A stretch of DNA of 58,845 nucleotides from an uncultured Verrucomicrobia subdivision 3 bacterium (GTDB lineage Bacteria > Verrucomicrobiota > Verrucomicrobiia > Limisphaerales > UBA11358), in contig CAISEZ010000042.1 of NCBI GenBank assembly GCA_903884535.1, positions 1-58,845 of the forward strand, written 5' to 3'. The notes beneath the pieces are model-generated. The model was given only the letters and a program-made list of their open reading frames with translations, ran no database searches and was not told the DNA's origin. Both the position numbers and the translations under genes were made by a program. Below are positions 8,740-17,619 of this stretch, in pieces; within the stretch, counting starts at the first letter, position 1; each line of letters starts with the position of its first letter.

Positions 8740-9809
8740 AAAATAAGCATCGCGTCGCCGTAGCTAAAGAAACGGTAACGCTCGCGGATGGCCTCGGCGT
8801 AGGCGGAAAAAACCAGGTCGCGGCCGCGCGTTTTTTCGCCCGGCGCGGCGAACGCGCTGACCAGCATGAGCAGCGTGGATTCCGGCAGATGAAAATTGGT
8901 GAGCAGCGCGTCCACGATTTGAAACTCTCCCGGCGGAAAAATGAAGATGTCTGTTTTAGCCGCATGAACATTGAGCATTCCGGCGTTTTTACGGGCGACA
9001 CTTTCCAGCGTCCGCAGGCTGGTGGTGCCGGCGGCGATGACGCGGTGGCCGGATTTTTTCGCCGCGTTCACGGCGCGAACGGTTTCTGCGCCGACTTCAT
9101 ATCGTTCCGCGTGCATCTTGTGATCAGCGAGCTTTTCCGCCTTCACCGGCAGGAAAGTTCCCGCGCCGACATGCAGCGTGACAAAACAAATCGTGACGCC
9201 GAGCGCGCGGATTTTTTCGAGTAGTTCCGGCGTGAAATGCAAACCGGCGGTTGGCGCGGCTACCGAGCCGGCGGGCTGCGCGAAAACGGATTGATAACGC
9301 TTCTTGTCTTCGGCCACTTCGCGGCTGCGTTCGATATAAGGCGGCAGCGGCAATTCCCCGAGCGCGTCCAGTTCGTCGAACAGGTTTTCCGTGCCGGATA
9401 ATTGGAGTCGGCGATGGCCGTCGGCATTTATTTCTTTGACCGTCGCAATTATTTTGCCGGCGACGCCATTTTTTTCTTGCAACCGGATTTGAGTTCCGAT
9501 CGGCGCGCGTTTTCCCGGGCGCAACATCGCCCACCAGTTGTTCACGGCATTTTCTTCGAGCAATAAAATTTCAAATTTTCCGCCGGTTTTCACATTCCGC
9601 CCGTGCAGCCGCGCGGGAATGACGCGCGAATTATTCAGCACCAGCACGTCGCCGGGACGAAAATATTCCAGCAGATCGGGAAAGTGCCGGTGTTCGAGTT
9701 GGCCGGATTTCCGATGCAACACCAGCAGGCGCGAGGCATCCCGTTTTTCGGCGGGAAATTGCGCGATCAGCTCCGGTGGGAGCGTGAAATGAAAGTCAGC
9801 GGTTCGCAT
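8736..9809 (-). CDS. queA: tRNA preQ1(34) S-adenosylmethionine ribosyltransferase-isomerase
   Basis: The protein of 357 residues is the usual QueA length. It starts MRTADFHFTLPPELIAQFP and carries the conserved block AGSVAAPTAGLHFTPELL and the C-terminal STLLMLVSAFAAPGE segment. QueA transfers the ribosyl moiety of SAM to preQ1 in tRNA position 34 to give epoxyqueuosine. The initiator ATG at 9809 matches the family start. The RibD-like gene follows with a 4-bp overlap, so the two form an operon. The gene is divergent from the dcw cluster, with a 182-bp shared intergenic region. Confidence 0.95.
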   Translation of the reverse strand: MRTADFHFTLPPELIAQFPAEKRDASRLLVLHRKSGQLEHRHFPDLLEYFRPGDVLVLNNSRVIPARLHGRNVKTGGKFEILLLEENAVNNWWAMLRPGKRAPIGTQIRLQEKNGVAGKIIATVKEINADGHRRLQLSGTENLFDELDALGELPLPPYIERSREVAEDKKRYQSVFAQPAGSVAAPTAGLHFTPELLEKIRALGVTICFVTLHVGAGTFLPVKAEKLADHKMHAERYEVGAETVRAVNAAKKSGHRVIAAGTTSLRTLESVARKNAGMLNVHAAKTDIFIFPPGEFQIVDALLTNFHLPESTLLMLVSAFAAPGEKTRGRDLVFSAYAEAIRERYRFFSYGDAMLIL

Positions 9810-9911
9810 CGGCGGGGAGCGTAACGCTTCGGACCGGGGGCTGACAATTCACAGTTCACGTCAATTGTGAATAACTTTTGAATAAACACCCCTTTTGGCG
9901 TCAGTTTTCCG

Positions 9912-9956
9912 TTGACAAGGAGTGGGTTGATGTGGTTTAAATAGGGTCGTTGTGGG
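9912..9956 (+). promoter_or_regulatory. MraZ operator boxes overlapping the dcw promoter
   Basis: Four pentamers repeat with exact 10-bp period: GTGGG (9922), GTGGT (9932), TAGGG (9942) and GTGGG (9952). This matches the known MraZ operator layout of GTGG-like boxes on one helix face. A -35-like TTGACA (9912-9917) and a -10-like TTTAAA (9936-9941) sit in and around the boxes, so MraZ binding would cover the promoter. The first gene encodes MraZ, which implies autoregulation of the cluster. Confidence 0.8.
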
Positions 9957-9991
9957 TGAAATGACCGTTTTGCAGAAAACGGTGAATAAAA

Positions 9992-10456
9992 ATGAGCGAC
10001 GCCAAAACAGCCGAGCCGACTTACTACAACTCCTGCTACCGGCACGGGGTTGATGAGAAGCGGCGCGTCCAGATCCCGGCCAAGTGGCGGCCGGAACAGG
10101 ACGGCGTCGAGCTGACGGTCATTTTATGGCCGAAGCACCAGGCGGGAACCTGTCTGCGCGTTTTGCCGCCGGAAGAGATGGCGAAATTGAAGGCGCAGAT
10201 TGACGCGATGCCGCGCGGCGACGCGAACAAAAATGTTTTGAAACGGTTTATCGGCAGCGGTTCGGTGCAGGTGACTTTGGACAAGGGCGGGCGCATTTGC
10301 CTGCCCGAAGAAATGGCGAGCGCGGCGCACCTCAAGGATGAGGCGATGCTGGTCGGTTTGATTGACAGTTTTGAGATTTGGAATCCGGCTCGTTATGAAC
10401 ACGTCAAGGCGGCGGATGCGGCGTTCGCGTCCGAGGCCTTCAAACTGATGGATTAA
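9992..10456 (+). CDS. mraZ: MraZ transcriptional regulator
   Basis: The product has 154 residues and two AbrB/SpoVT-like halves. The first starts near YYNSCYRHGVDEKRRVQIP; the second contains SVQVTLDKGGRICLPEEM. MraZ is the first gene of dcw clusters and in other bacteria binds repeated GTGG boxes in front of its own gene, repressing or modulating cell-wall and division genes. Such boxes are present at 9922-9956. The start ATG at 9992 is 35 bp after the last box. An unknown gene follows after 4 bp, then rsmH. It acts as an oligomeric DNA-binding protein in the cytoplasm. Confidence 0.95.
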   Translation: MSDAKTAEPTYYNSCYRHGVDEKRRVQIPAKWRPEQDGVELTVILWPKHQAGTCLRVLPPEEMAKLKAQIDAMPRGDANKNVLKRFIGSGSVQVTLDKGGRICLPEEMASAAHLKDEAMLVGLIDSFEIWNPARYEHVKAADAAFASEAFKLMD

Positions 10457-10460
10457 AAAT

Positions 10461-10973
10461 ATGAACCTCGGAAAAATGTTGGCCGCAGGCAAAAGTTTTA
10501 TCAGTGGCGGCGCTTCGGCGGCGTATCGCGAAAACAAGCGCGTGTATCTGCCGAAATTCAACGCCGACAAAAATCCGTTTGCACTGAAGGCGACGGAGCC
10601 GGTCGCTGTTGCTGCCGCCGAGCCGAGAAAAAATTCCGCCATCGCCGCCGCGCTGGTGGTTGCCAAAGCCAACGTGTCGGCGCAAAGAATTTCCAGTCCG
10701 CTTGCGCCCGCGCCCGTGCGCGCGACGAACTGGGCGAACAAGTTGAATCCGTTTCGCGCCGCGCCGGCCGTGGCCGCCACGCCGATGCCGACCGTGCAGC
10801 CGGAGCTGTTGTCGCTCGAAGATGTCAAAGTGATTTACAACGATCTGACGGATGCCGACGTGGAAGTGGTTCCGGCCAAATCGCGGAACGTGACGTTGCC
10901 GGAAGTGCCGATGTTGCCGCCGGCGCGCGAGCCGTGGGAATTCATGGGTGAACGGCTGGTCAAATCGGTTTGA
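10461..10973 (+). CDS. Uncharacterised Ala/Pro-rich protein inside the dcw cluster
   Basis: The 170-residue protein starts MNLGKMLAAGKSFISGG. It has a basic N-terminal segment (YRENKRVYLPKFNADKNPF), a long Ala/Pro/Val-rich low-complexity middle and a more ordered C-terminus (LSLEDVKVIYNDLTDADVEVVP, then PWEFMGERLVKSV). No transmembrane helix, signal peptide or known domain is recognised. It begins 4 bp after mraZ and its TGA overlaps the TTG start of rsmH, so translation of the three genes is coupled. The composition suggests a flexible linker between two short binding motifs. A role in division or envelope synthesis is suggested only by position. Confidence 0.8.
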   Translation: MNLGKMLAAGKSFISGGASAAYRENKRVYLPKFNADKNPFALKATEPVAVAAAEPRKNSAIAAALVVAKANVSAQRISSPLAPAPVRATNWANKLNPFRAAPAVAATPMPTVQPELLSLEDVKVIYNDLTDADVEVVPAKSRNVTLPEVPMLPPAREPWEFMGERLVKSV

Positions 10974-11917
10974 GCCAATGCGCAGTGCCAGAATTCATTC
11001 ACAAACCAGTGATGGCGGCGGAGGTGCTGGACGCCCTGAAGCCGAGGCCGGGCGCGCGCTACGCCGACGGAACCCTCGGTGGAGCTGGTCACGCGGCGAG
11101 CATTTTGGCCGCGAGCTCACCGACTGGATGGCTGTCTGGGTGCGATCGCGATGGCGTCGCGGTTGAGGCTGCCAGAAAACGGTTGGCGGAACAATTCGCC
11201 GGGCGCTTTGAAATCCGGCGCGGCAATTTTTCGGAAATGGCGGACTGGATTCCGGCGGCGAGCTGTGCGGGCGTGCTGCTGGATTTGGGCGTGAGTTCGC
11301 CGCAACTGGATTCGGCGGAACGCGGATTCAGTTTTCAGAACGACGGCCCGCTGGACATGCGGATGGACGATTCGCAAAAACTGACGGCCGCCGATCTGGT
11401 GAATGATTTGAGCGCGGACGAATTGGCGGACATTTTTTGGGAATTTGGCGATGAGCGGGATTCGCGCCGGCTGGCGCGCGCGATGGTTCACGACCGTGCG
11501 TTGCGGAAATTCACGACGACGCGGCAGCTCGCGGAATTGCTGGAGCGGATTTCGCCGCGCAACGGAAAAAAGTCGCATCCGGCGACGAAAGTTTTCCAGG
11601 CGCTGCGCATCGCGGTGAACGATGAGATCGGTTCGCTGAAACGCGGGCTGGAAGCGGCTGTGAAAATTTTGGCGCCGGGCGGCCGGCTGGCGGTGATCAC
11701 GTTTCACTCGCTGGAAGACCGCGTGGTGAAGGCGTTCGGGCGCGAAAAGACGCGTGATTACACGTTTCCGGGCGACGTGGATGTGCCGGAGCTGCGGACG
11801 CCGATCGTGCCGGAATTGAAATGGGTTTCGCGCAAGGCGATTTTGCCGGGTGCAACCGAGTTGAAAGAAAATCCGCGCGCCCGCAGCGCGCAGTTGAGAA
11901 TTTTGGAAAAAGTTTAG
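10970..11917 (+). CDS. rsmH: 16S rRNA (cytosine(1402)-N4)-methyltransferase
   Basis: The 315-residue protein matches RsmH/MraW. It has FIHKPVMAAEVLDAL at the N-terminus, the SAM-binding YADGTLGGAGHAASIL, LLDLGVSSPQLD, ERGFSFQNDGPLDMRMD, and the C-terminal GGRLAVITFHSLEDR. It methylates C1402 of 16S rRNA in the ribosomal P site using SAM. The start is taken as TTG at 10970, overlapping the previous stop (TTGA). No upstream ATG is available in frame and the conserved N-terminus needs this start. It is the second conserved dcw gene and is followed one base later by the FtsL-like gene. Confidence 0.95.
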   Translation: MSQCAVPEFIHKPVMAAEVLDALKPRPGARYADGTLGGAGHAASILAASSPTGWLSGCDRDGVAVEAARKRLAEQFAGRFEIRRGNFSEMADWIPAASCAGVLLDLGVSSPQLDSAERGFSFQNDGPLDMRMDDSQKLTAADLVNDLSADELADIFWEFGDERDSRRLARAMVHDRALRKFTTTRQLAELLERISPRNGKKSHPATKVFQALRIAVNDEIGSLKRGLEAAVKILAPGGRLAVITFHSLEDRVVKAFGREKTRDYTFPGDVDVPELRTPIVPELKWVSRKAILPGATELKENPRARSAQLRILEKV

Positions 11918-11918
11918 C

Positions 11919-12296
11919 ATGGCAAAAAATCGAAAAAATCAGGCGGCGGCGATCCGGTTTGGTCCGGCGCTGAAGGCCTCGTTTTTTGTCCTGCTCATCG
12001 GTGGCTCGGCGGTCGGCTACGTTTGGCAGAAAAGCCAGATTGACCAGCTCGGTTTGCAAATTGCCGCGCGCGAAAAAAAACTGGCGCAGTTTGAGCGCGA
12101 CAATCAAAAGCTGAAAAGCCTGGTGACGGATTTGCAGTCGCCCGTGAGTTTGGATCAGCGCGTGAAAGTGTTGAATCTCGGGCTGGTGCCCGCGCAGCCG
12201 ATGCAGGTGGTGCGGCTTGCCGAGGCCGCGCCCGCGCCGGACAACAGTTTGCCGCACCAGTTCGCGCAGCGGCCTTCGGCGTCGTTGATGCCATAA
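11919..12296 (+). CDS. ftsL: FtsL-like septum protein
   Basis: The protein has 125 residues with a short basic cytoplasmic tail, one membrane helix at about residues 21-36 (ASFFVLLIGGSAVGYVW), and then a predicted coiled coil (QKSQIDQLGLQIAAREKKLAQFERDNQKL split over the following 40 residues). A Pro/Ala-rich tail ends the protein. FtsL is poorly conserved in sequence; size, topology and its slot between rsmH and ftsI identify it. In other bacteria FtsL, FtsB and FtsQ form a complex that recruits and activates FtsWI. The gene starts one base after the rsmH stop. Confidence 0.8.
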   Translation: MAKNRKNQAAAIRFGPALKASFFVLLIGGSAVGYVWQKSQIDQLGLQIAAREKKLAQFERDNQKLKSLVTDLQSPVSLDQRVKVLNLGLVPAQPMQVVRLAEAAPAPDNSLPHQFAQRPSASLMP

Positions 12297-12375
12297 CAAG
12301 ATAATTTTGGCCGCCGCTCGTGACGCCGTCGGGTGAGGAACCGATCGCCACGGGCGGCTGGCCGTTTAATTTAGG

Positions 12376-14259
12376 ATGACCAACAAACTGCAAATCGGCC
12401 GCGCCCGCCTCCTGCTGGTGTTGATCGGCCTAGCCTACGCCGGGCTGGCGGGCTGGCTGGTGTATTTGCAGGTGGTGTGCCACGACGAGTTGTCGAAAAT
12501 GGCGCTGGACAATACGCAGCACAAATTCTGGCAGGCGGCGCGGCGCGGCGACATCCTCGACGTGAACGGCAATATTCTCGCCACGAGCGTCGCGGTAAAA
12601 CGGATTTGCGCCAATCCTTCCCTGATTGGCAATCAGCAGGCGGTCGTCGCCCACGCCCTCGCGCCGCTGCTGCAAATGAGCGAGGCCGACCTCGTGCAAA
12701 AACTCACGCCGCGCATCGTGCGCACCGCCAAGGGGGAAATTGTCACCAATAATTTGAATTATGTGCGGCTGACAAAAAATTACGTCCCCGAGGAAACGTG
12801 GCAGCGCATCAATTCTACCATGACCAACCTCGCGTTTGGCGTGGATGAAAAAATGTTGTCGCGGACGAATCGGGCCTTTTTTCGGAACCTGCGGCAATGG
12901 GCGGTTTTTGCGGAGTCAGATCAGATCCGCAATTATCCGAACGATTCGCTGGCCTCGCAGGTGATCGGCTTTTCCGCGATCGAGGAAAATCGGGCGGATG
13001 GCCGGGCGGCATCGCAGATTGTCGGGCGCGACGGCATTGAATTTTCCATGAACAAACCGCTCAGCGGCGTGGCGGGCTGGCGCATGACCGAGACGGACCG
13101 GCAGCAGCATGAGCTGGTGGCCTTGCGCGACGAGGACGTGCATCCGCGCGACGGTTTGAACGTGGTGCTGACGATTGACGAGGCGGTGCAGCACATCGTC
13201 GAGACGGCGCTGGCCGATGCGCTGCCCAAACATTCGCCCAAGAGCATCACCGGCATCGTCCTCCGGCCGCGCACCGGCGAAATTTTGGCGATGGTCTCGC
13301 TGCCGAATTACAATCCGAACAATCCCAATTCCATTTCGCCGGAAGCCCGCAACCGCGTCATCAACGACATTGTCGAGCCGGGTTCGACGTTCAAAATCGT
13401 CGTGGTCTCCGGCGCGTTGAACAGCGGTATCACCAAGCTGACCGACGAGTATTTTTGCGAGAACGGGCATTTCGCCTTTGCCGGCCGCGTTTTGCATGAT
13501 CACGAGGCTTACGGCAATTTGACGACCAAGAGCATTATCACCAAATCGTCCAACATTGGCGCGGCGAAAATCGGCATCAAGCTGGGCGAGCAAAGTCTTT
13601 ACGACTACGCGTGGAATTATGGTTTCGGCCAGCGCACCGGTATTCCGCTGCCGGGCGAGCAGGGCGGCATTTTGAATCCGGTCAAGCGCTGGAGCAAAGT
13701 GTCCATCGCGCAGATTCCGATGGGCCACGGCGTGGCGGTGACGCGGTTGCAGATGGCGATGGCGATGGCGGCGATCGCAAACGACGGTTGGCTGATGCGG
13801 CCGATGATCGTCAGCCAGTTGCAGGAACGCGCCGGCGGTGTGGTGGAACGCTACACGCCGCAGCGCGTCCGCCAGGTGATCAGCGAACAGACGAGCCGGC
13901 AGATGATCGAGGCGTTGAAAACAGTCGCGACCAAGGACGGCACGGCGGCGGAAGCGGCGATGAAAAATTATGTCGTCGCGGGCAAGACCGGCACGGCACA
14001 AAAAGTGGAAAACGGCACTTACGCGTCCGGCAAATTCATTTCATCGTTTATCGGATTTTTTCCGGCGGACAAGCCGGAGCTGCTGATTTCAGTCGTGATG
14101 GACGAGCCGAAGGAAGGTTATTACGGCGGTAAAGTCTGCGGCCCGGTGTTCCGCGAAATCGCCGAGCGCTGTGCGAGCTACCTGAATATTCCACCGGATC
14201 CAAATCTGATAACCAATGCCGCGCCGCTGGTCGCGACCAACGGGCAAAGAAAATTTTGA
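12376..14259 (+). CDS. ftsI: Septal peptidoglycan transpeptidase (class B PBP)
   Basis: The 627-residue class B penicillin-binding protein has an N-terminal membrane helix (LLLVLIGLAYAGLAGWLVYL), a dimerisation/pedestal domain beginning at RRGDILDVNGNILA, and a transpeptidase domain. The catalytic motifs are S337-T-F-K340, S391-S-N393 and K537-T-G539. It crosslinks septal peptidoglycan and works with FtsW. No PASTA domain is present. Cluster position after ftsL supports FtsI rather than the elongation PBP. The preceding 79 bp contain no gene. In most dcw clusters murE follows; here a SIMPL-domain gene takes its place. Confidence 0.95.
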   Translation: MTNKLQIGRARLLLVLIGLAYAGLAGWLVYLQVVCHDELSKMALDNTQHKFWQAARRGDILDVNGNILATSVAVKRICANPSLIGNQQAVVAHALAPLLQMSEADLVQKLTPRIVRTAKGEIVTNNLNYVRLTKNYVPEETWQRINSTMTNLAFGVDEKMLSRTNRAFFRNLRQWAVFAESDQIRNYPNDSLASQVIGFSAIEENRADGRAASQIVGRDGIEFSMNKPLSGVAGWRMTETDRQQHELVALRDEDVHPRDGLNVVLTIDEAVQHIVETALADALPKHSPKSITGIVLRPRTGEILAMVSLPNYNPNNPNSISPEARNRVINDIVEPGSTFKIVVVSGALNSGITKLTDEYFCENGHFAFAGRVLHDHEAYGNLTTKSIITKSSNIGAAKIGIKLGEQSLYDYAWNYGFGQRTGIPLPGEQGGILNPVKRWSKVSIAQIPMGHGVAVTRLQMAMAMAAIANDGWLMRPMIVSQLQERAGGVVERYTPQRVRQVISEQTSRQMIEALKTVATKDGTAAEAAMKNYVVAGKTGTAQKVENGTYASGKFISSFIGFFPADKPELLISVVMDEPKEGYYGGKVCGPVFREIAERCASYLNIPPDPNLITNAAPLVATNGQRKF

Positions 14260-14263
14260 AGCC

Positions 14264-15031
14264 ATGAACGAATCACGCCCGCAATTTTTTGGCATGCTCG
14301 CCGGCCTGTTTCTGGCTGCGGGGCTGGTGTTGTCTGCCATGCTCGGCACGACGGCGTGGGTGAAGATCAAAAATTCACAATTTGTGAATGTGAAAGGTTC
14401 GGCGCGAAAAAACATCAAGTCCGACCTGGCGATCTGGACCGCCACGTTCAACGTGCAGGCGGCGACGCTGCTCGAAGCGCAGCAGAAACTGCGCGACGAC
14501 CGTGAAAAGGTGAAAGCCTTTTTGGATGGCGCGGGCATGACCAATCATTTTTTCAAGTCCATCAGCATTGAAGAAGTTCACGCCACGTTTCAAAACGAGG
14601 AGACGAACCGCGACGATTCCGGCTGGAAGATTGTCAGTTCGCAGGAAAAAAATGTCGGCTACAAATTGAAGCAATCGGTTGAGGTGCGTTCGGCGGAGGT
14701 GGACCGCGTCGAGCAACTGGACAGCGACTCGACCGCGCTGGTCGAGCAGGGCGTTTTGCTGACGACCGACGCGCCCAAATATATTTACACGCAGGCCGCC
14801 GAGGCGAAGATTGAGATGCTCGCCGAGGCCACCAAGGATGCGCGGATGCGCGCCGAGCAGATTGCCGGGCAGGGCCGCCGCGGGCTCGCCGGCTTGAACA
14901 GCGCCGACATGGGCGTGTTCCAGATAGCGCCGCTGCACAGCAGCGACACGAGCGGCGAGGGCATGAACGACACCAGCTCGCTGGACAAAACCATCACGGC
15001 GGTGGTCACCGCGACCTTTTTGCTGAAATAA
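14264..15031 (+). CDS. SIMPL-domain (DUF541) protein, membrane-anchored
   Basis: The 255-residue protein starts MNESRPQFFGML. It has one N-terminal membrane helix (LAGLFLAAGLVLSAMLGTTAW) and then a SIMPL/DUF541 fold, seen in VNVKGSARKNIKSDLAIWTATF, the KLKQSVEVRSAEVDRV segment and the C-terminal LDKTITAVVTATFLLK. The fold is found in periplasmic or outer-membrane-associated proteins of unclear function (E. coli YggE is one). The gene sits 4 bp after ftsI and 5 bp before murF, in the slot usually held by murE. That placement suggests an envelope role but the biochemical function is unknown. An upstream in-frame start at 14216 would overlap ftsI and lacks family similarity. Confidence 0.85.
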   Translation: MNESRPQFFGMLAGLFLAAGLVLSAMLGTTAWVKIKNSQFVNVKGSARKNIKSDLAIWTATFNVQAATLLEAQQKLRDDREKVKAFLDGAGMTNHFFKSISIEEVHATFQNEETNRDDSGWKIVSSQEKNVGYKLKQSVEVRSAEVDRVEQLDSDSTALVEQGVLLTTDAPKYIYTQAAEAKIEMLAEATKDARMRAEQIAGQGRRGLAGLNSADMGVFQIAPLHSSDTSGEGMNDTSSLDKTITAVVTATFLLK

Positions 15032-15036
15032 TTTTT

Positions 15037-16416
15037 GTGGAAGAACGCTCTTTGAAATTTATCGCCGACGCCAGTGCCGCCGAAATCCGCAGCGGCGCCG
15101 GCGAACTGAAAATTAAAAATATCTGCACCGATTCGCGGTTGGCGAAAGTGGGCGACGTTTTTTTCGCGATCAAAGGCGAAAAATTCGACGGGCACAAATT
15201 TGTGGATGAAGTTGCGGCCAAAGGCGTGGCCGTCGTCGTGGTTGAAAAGTCCAAAGTCCAAAGTTCAAAGTGCGCGCTGCTGACTGTGGCCGACGTGCGG
15301 GTCGCGCTGGGCAAACTCGCGGCGGCCTACCGCAAAGATTTTTCATTGCCAGTTGTGGTGGTCGGCGGTTCGAACGGCAAGACGACGACGAAGGAAATGT
15401 TGGCGTGCATTTTGCGTCAGAAATTTTCGACGCTGTGGAGCGAGGCGAGTTTCAACAATGACATCGGCGTGCCGATGACCCTGCTGCGATTGGCCAAAAC
15501 GCATCAGGCTGCCGTGCTGGAAGCAGGCACAAATCATCCTGGTGAACTCGCGCCGCTGGTGAAAATGATCGCGCCGAAGTTTGGCATTATCACAAATATC
15601 GGGCGCGAGCATCTGGAATTTTTCGGCGATGTCGCGGGCGTGGCGCAGGAGGAAGGCTGGCTCGCCGAGTTGCTGCCGGCCGACGGGAAACTATTTGTCA
15701 ACGGGGACAACGCCTGGACGGAAAAAATTGCGGCGCGGACCCAGGCGAAAATTGTCCGCGTCGGACTCGGTGAAAAAAACGACTGGCGCGCGAAGAAAAT
15801 CCGGCTGGATAAAAATGGCGTGACGTTTCAAGTCGAAGCGCCGACGGCGGAATTGAGCGGCGAGTATCGGATCAATTTATTGGGCCGGCATCAGGTGACC
15901 AATGCGCTGCTGGCAATGGCGGCGGGCGCGGAGCTGGGTTTGAGCCGCGCCGAAATTCAACGCGGTCTGAACGAAAACAAGCCGGCAAAAATGCGGCTGC
16001 AATTTTGGGAAGCGAACGGCGTGCGCGTGCTTGATGACGCCTACAACGCGAATGCGGATTCGGTGATCGCAGCCTTGGAAACATTGTGTGATCTGCCGTT
16101 GCAAGGCCGGCGCGTGGCGATTCTGGGCGACATGGCCGAGCTCGGCGAGCACAGCGCGGCGGCGCATGCCGAAGTCGGCAAACGCGCGGGCGAGCTGGGC
16201 ATCGGCCAGTTGTTCGCGGTTGGCAAAATGGCGGCGGTGACGGCGCAGGCCGCGCGCGACGCCGGGCTGACGCGCGTGGTTGAATTTGCGGACGTGGAGA
16301 TGGCGGTGACGGCGGTGCGGAAATTTTTGAAAACCGGTGACGTGGTTTTGCTGAAGGCGTCGCGGTCGTCCAGGCTGGAACGCATCGCGGAAACGTTGCG
16401 GTCTGAAAAATCGTAA
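15037..16416 (+). CDS. murF: UDP-N-acetylmuramoyl-tripeptide--D-alanyl-D-alanine ligase
   Basis: The 459-residue Mur ligase has an N-terminal UDP-binding domain (ICTDSRLAKVGDVFFAIKGE), the ATP loop GGSNGKTTTKE (K115), the central domain and a C-terminal domain with DDAYNANADSV and LGDMAELGEHS. MurF adds D-Ala-D-Ala to the UDP-MurNAc-tripeptide in the cytoplasm, the last soluble step of the precursor pathway. D-Ala-D-Ala would come from Ddl, encoded at 21972. The start is GTG at 15037. A heptamer repeat (15244-15271) encodes part of the first domain, around VEKSKVQSSKC, and keeps the frame. Confidence 0.95.
   Translation: MEERSLKFIADASAAEIRSGAGELKIKNICTDSRLAKVGDVFFAIKGEKFDGHKFVDEVAAKGVAVVVVEKSKVQSSKCALLTVADVRVALGKLAAAYRKDFSLPVVVVGGSNGKTTTKEMLACILRQKFSTLWSEASFNNDIGVPMTLLRLAKTHQAAVLEAGTNHPGELAPLVKMIAPKFGIITNIGREHLEFFGDVAGVAQEEGWLAELLPADGKLFVNGDNAWTEKIAARTQAKIVRVGLGEKNDWRAKKIRLDKNGVTFQVEAPTAELSGEYRINLLGRHQVTNALLAMAAGAELGLSRAEIQRGLNENKPAKMRLQFWEANGVRVLDDAYNANADSVIAALETLCDLPLQGRRVAILGDMAELGEHSAAAHAEVGKRAGELGIGQLFAVGKMAAVTAQAARDAGLTRVVEFADVEMAVTAVRKFLKTGDVVLLKASRSSRLERIAETLRSEKS
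15244..15271. repeat. Heptamer-periodic tract, 4 units, inside murF
   Basis: The units are GAAAAGT, CCAAAGT, CCAAAGT and TCAAAGT. The tract lies in the coding sequence for the N-terminal domain and leaves the frame open. Confidence 0.65.
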
Positions 16417-16437
16417 ATCACAAACCATCAATTTTAG

Positions 16438-17619
16438 ATGCTCGAATTTTTGAGCCAATATATTTTGGACTGGGCGCACGGCACCGAATGGGAGTCGCGG
16501 CTGTCGTTTTTGCGGCTGTTCAAATACATCACGGTGCGCTGCGCCGGCGCGGCGGTGACGGCGCTGATTTTGAGCTGGTGGCTGGGGCCGAAAATCATCC
16601 GCTGGCTGAAGGATTTAAAATTCGGCCAAGAATACGCGGACAAAGCGGAGGAAGCTGGCTTGGCGGCACTGCGTGGAAACAAAAAAGGCACGCCGACGAT
16701 GGGCGGCGTGATGATCGTGACGGCGCTGGTGCTTTCGACGATGTTTTGGGCGCAGTGGAACGCGCAAGTGGAGTTGACCATGCTCGCCGTTTTGGTTTTG
16801 GCTGGACTGGGTTTTTACGATGACTACGCCAAAATTTTGAAACAGACCGGCGGCGGCACGCCGCCGCGGGTGAAGCTGATCACTCAGTTCGCGCTGGCTT
16901 CGTTTGTGGGAATTTATTTGTGGAATCTGCCGGCGATGAGCGAGCTGCGGTTGCTGGGCACGAAAAATATTTATCACATGAATCTGGTTTCCAGTTTGAT
17001 CCTGCCGTTTTACAAGTATCCGATCCACGTCGGCGCGGCGATTGGAATCGTGGTGGTGATGCTGGCGATTGTCGGCAGCTCGAACGCGGTCAATTTGACG
17101 GACGGGCTGGATGGGCTGGCCATCGGTTGCACGCTGATTGTGGGTTTTGTTTTTCTGTTCGTGACGTATCTCGCCGGCAACGTGAAGACAGCGGCGTATC
17201 TGCAAATCCCGTATGTGGCCGGCGCGGGCGAACTCACGGTTTTTTGCGCGGCGCTGCTGGGCGCAGGGTTAGGGTTTTTGTGGTTCAACTGCCATCCGGC
17301 GCAGGTGTTCATGGGCGACACGGGCTCGCTCGCGCTGGGCGGCGCATTCGGCATCGTGGCCGTGTTGGTGCATCAGCCGTTTCTGCTGGTGATCGCGGGC
17401 GGCGTGTTTGTGCTGGAGGCGCTGTCGGTCATTTTGCAGAAGGGCTGGTTCAAGTTCACGCGCCTGCGGACCGGCACCGGGCAGCGAATTTTTTTGATGG
17501 CGCCGCTGCACCATCATTTTGAAAAAAAGGGCTGGCACGAATCGCAAGTGGTGATGCGGTTTTACATTTTATGCGTGCTGTGCGCGGTGGTCGCGCTGGC
17601 CACCTTGAAACTGCGCTGA
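16438..17619 (+). CDS. mraY: Phospho-N-acetylmuramoyl-pentapeptide transferase
   Basis: The 393-residue polytopic membrane enzyme is of MraY type with about ten hydrophobic helices. Diagnostic motifs are KKGTPTMGGV, YDDYAK with D128/D129, NLTDGLDGL at 219-227, and H358-H359-H360 in LHHHFEKKGW. It transfers phospho-MurNAc-pentapeptide to undecaprenyl phosphate to make lipid I, the substrate of MurG encoded downstream. The N-terminus has about 25 extra residues before the first helix. In many clusters murD follows; here about 290 bp without a clear gene separate it from a LysM gene. Confidence 0.96.
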   Translation: MLEFLSQYILDWAHGTEWESRLSFLRLFKYITVRCAGAAVTALILSWWLGPKIIRWLKDLKFGQEYADKAEEAGLAALRGNKKGTPTMGGVMIVTALVLSTMFWAQWNAQVELTMLAVLVLAGLGFYDDYAKILKQTGGGTPPRVKLITQFALASFVGIYLWNLPAMSELRLLGTKNIYHMNLVSSLILPFYKYPIHVGAAIGIVVVMLAIVGSSNAVNLTDGLDGLAIGCTLIVGFVFLFVTYLAGNVKTAAYLQIPYVAGAGELTVFCAALLGAGLGFLWFNCHPAQVFMGDTGSLALGGAFGIVAVLVHQPFLLVIAGGVFVLEALSVILQKGWFKFTRLRTGTGQRIFLMAPLHHHFEKKGWHESQVVMRFYILCVLCAVVALATLKLR

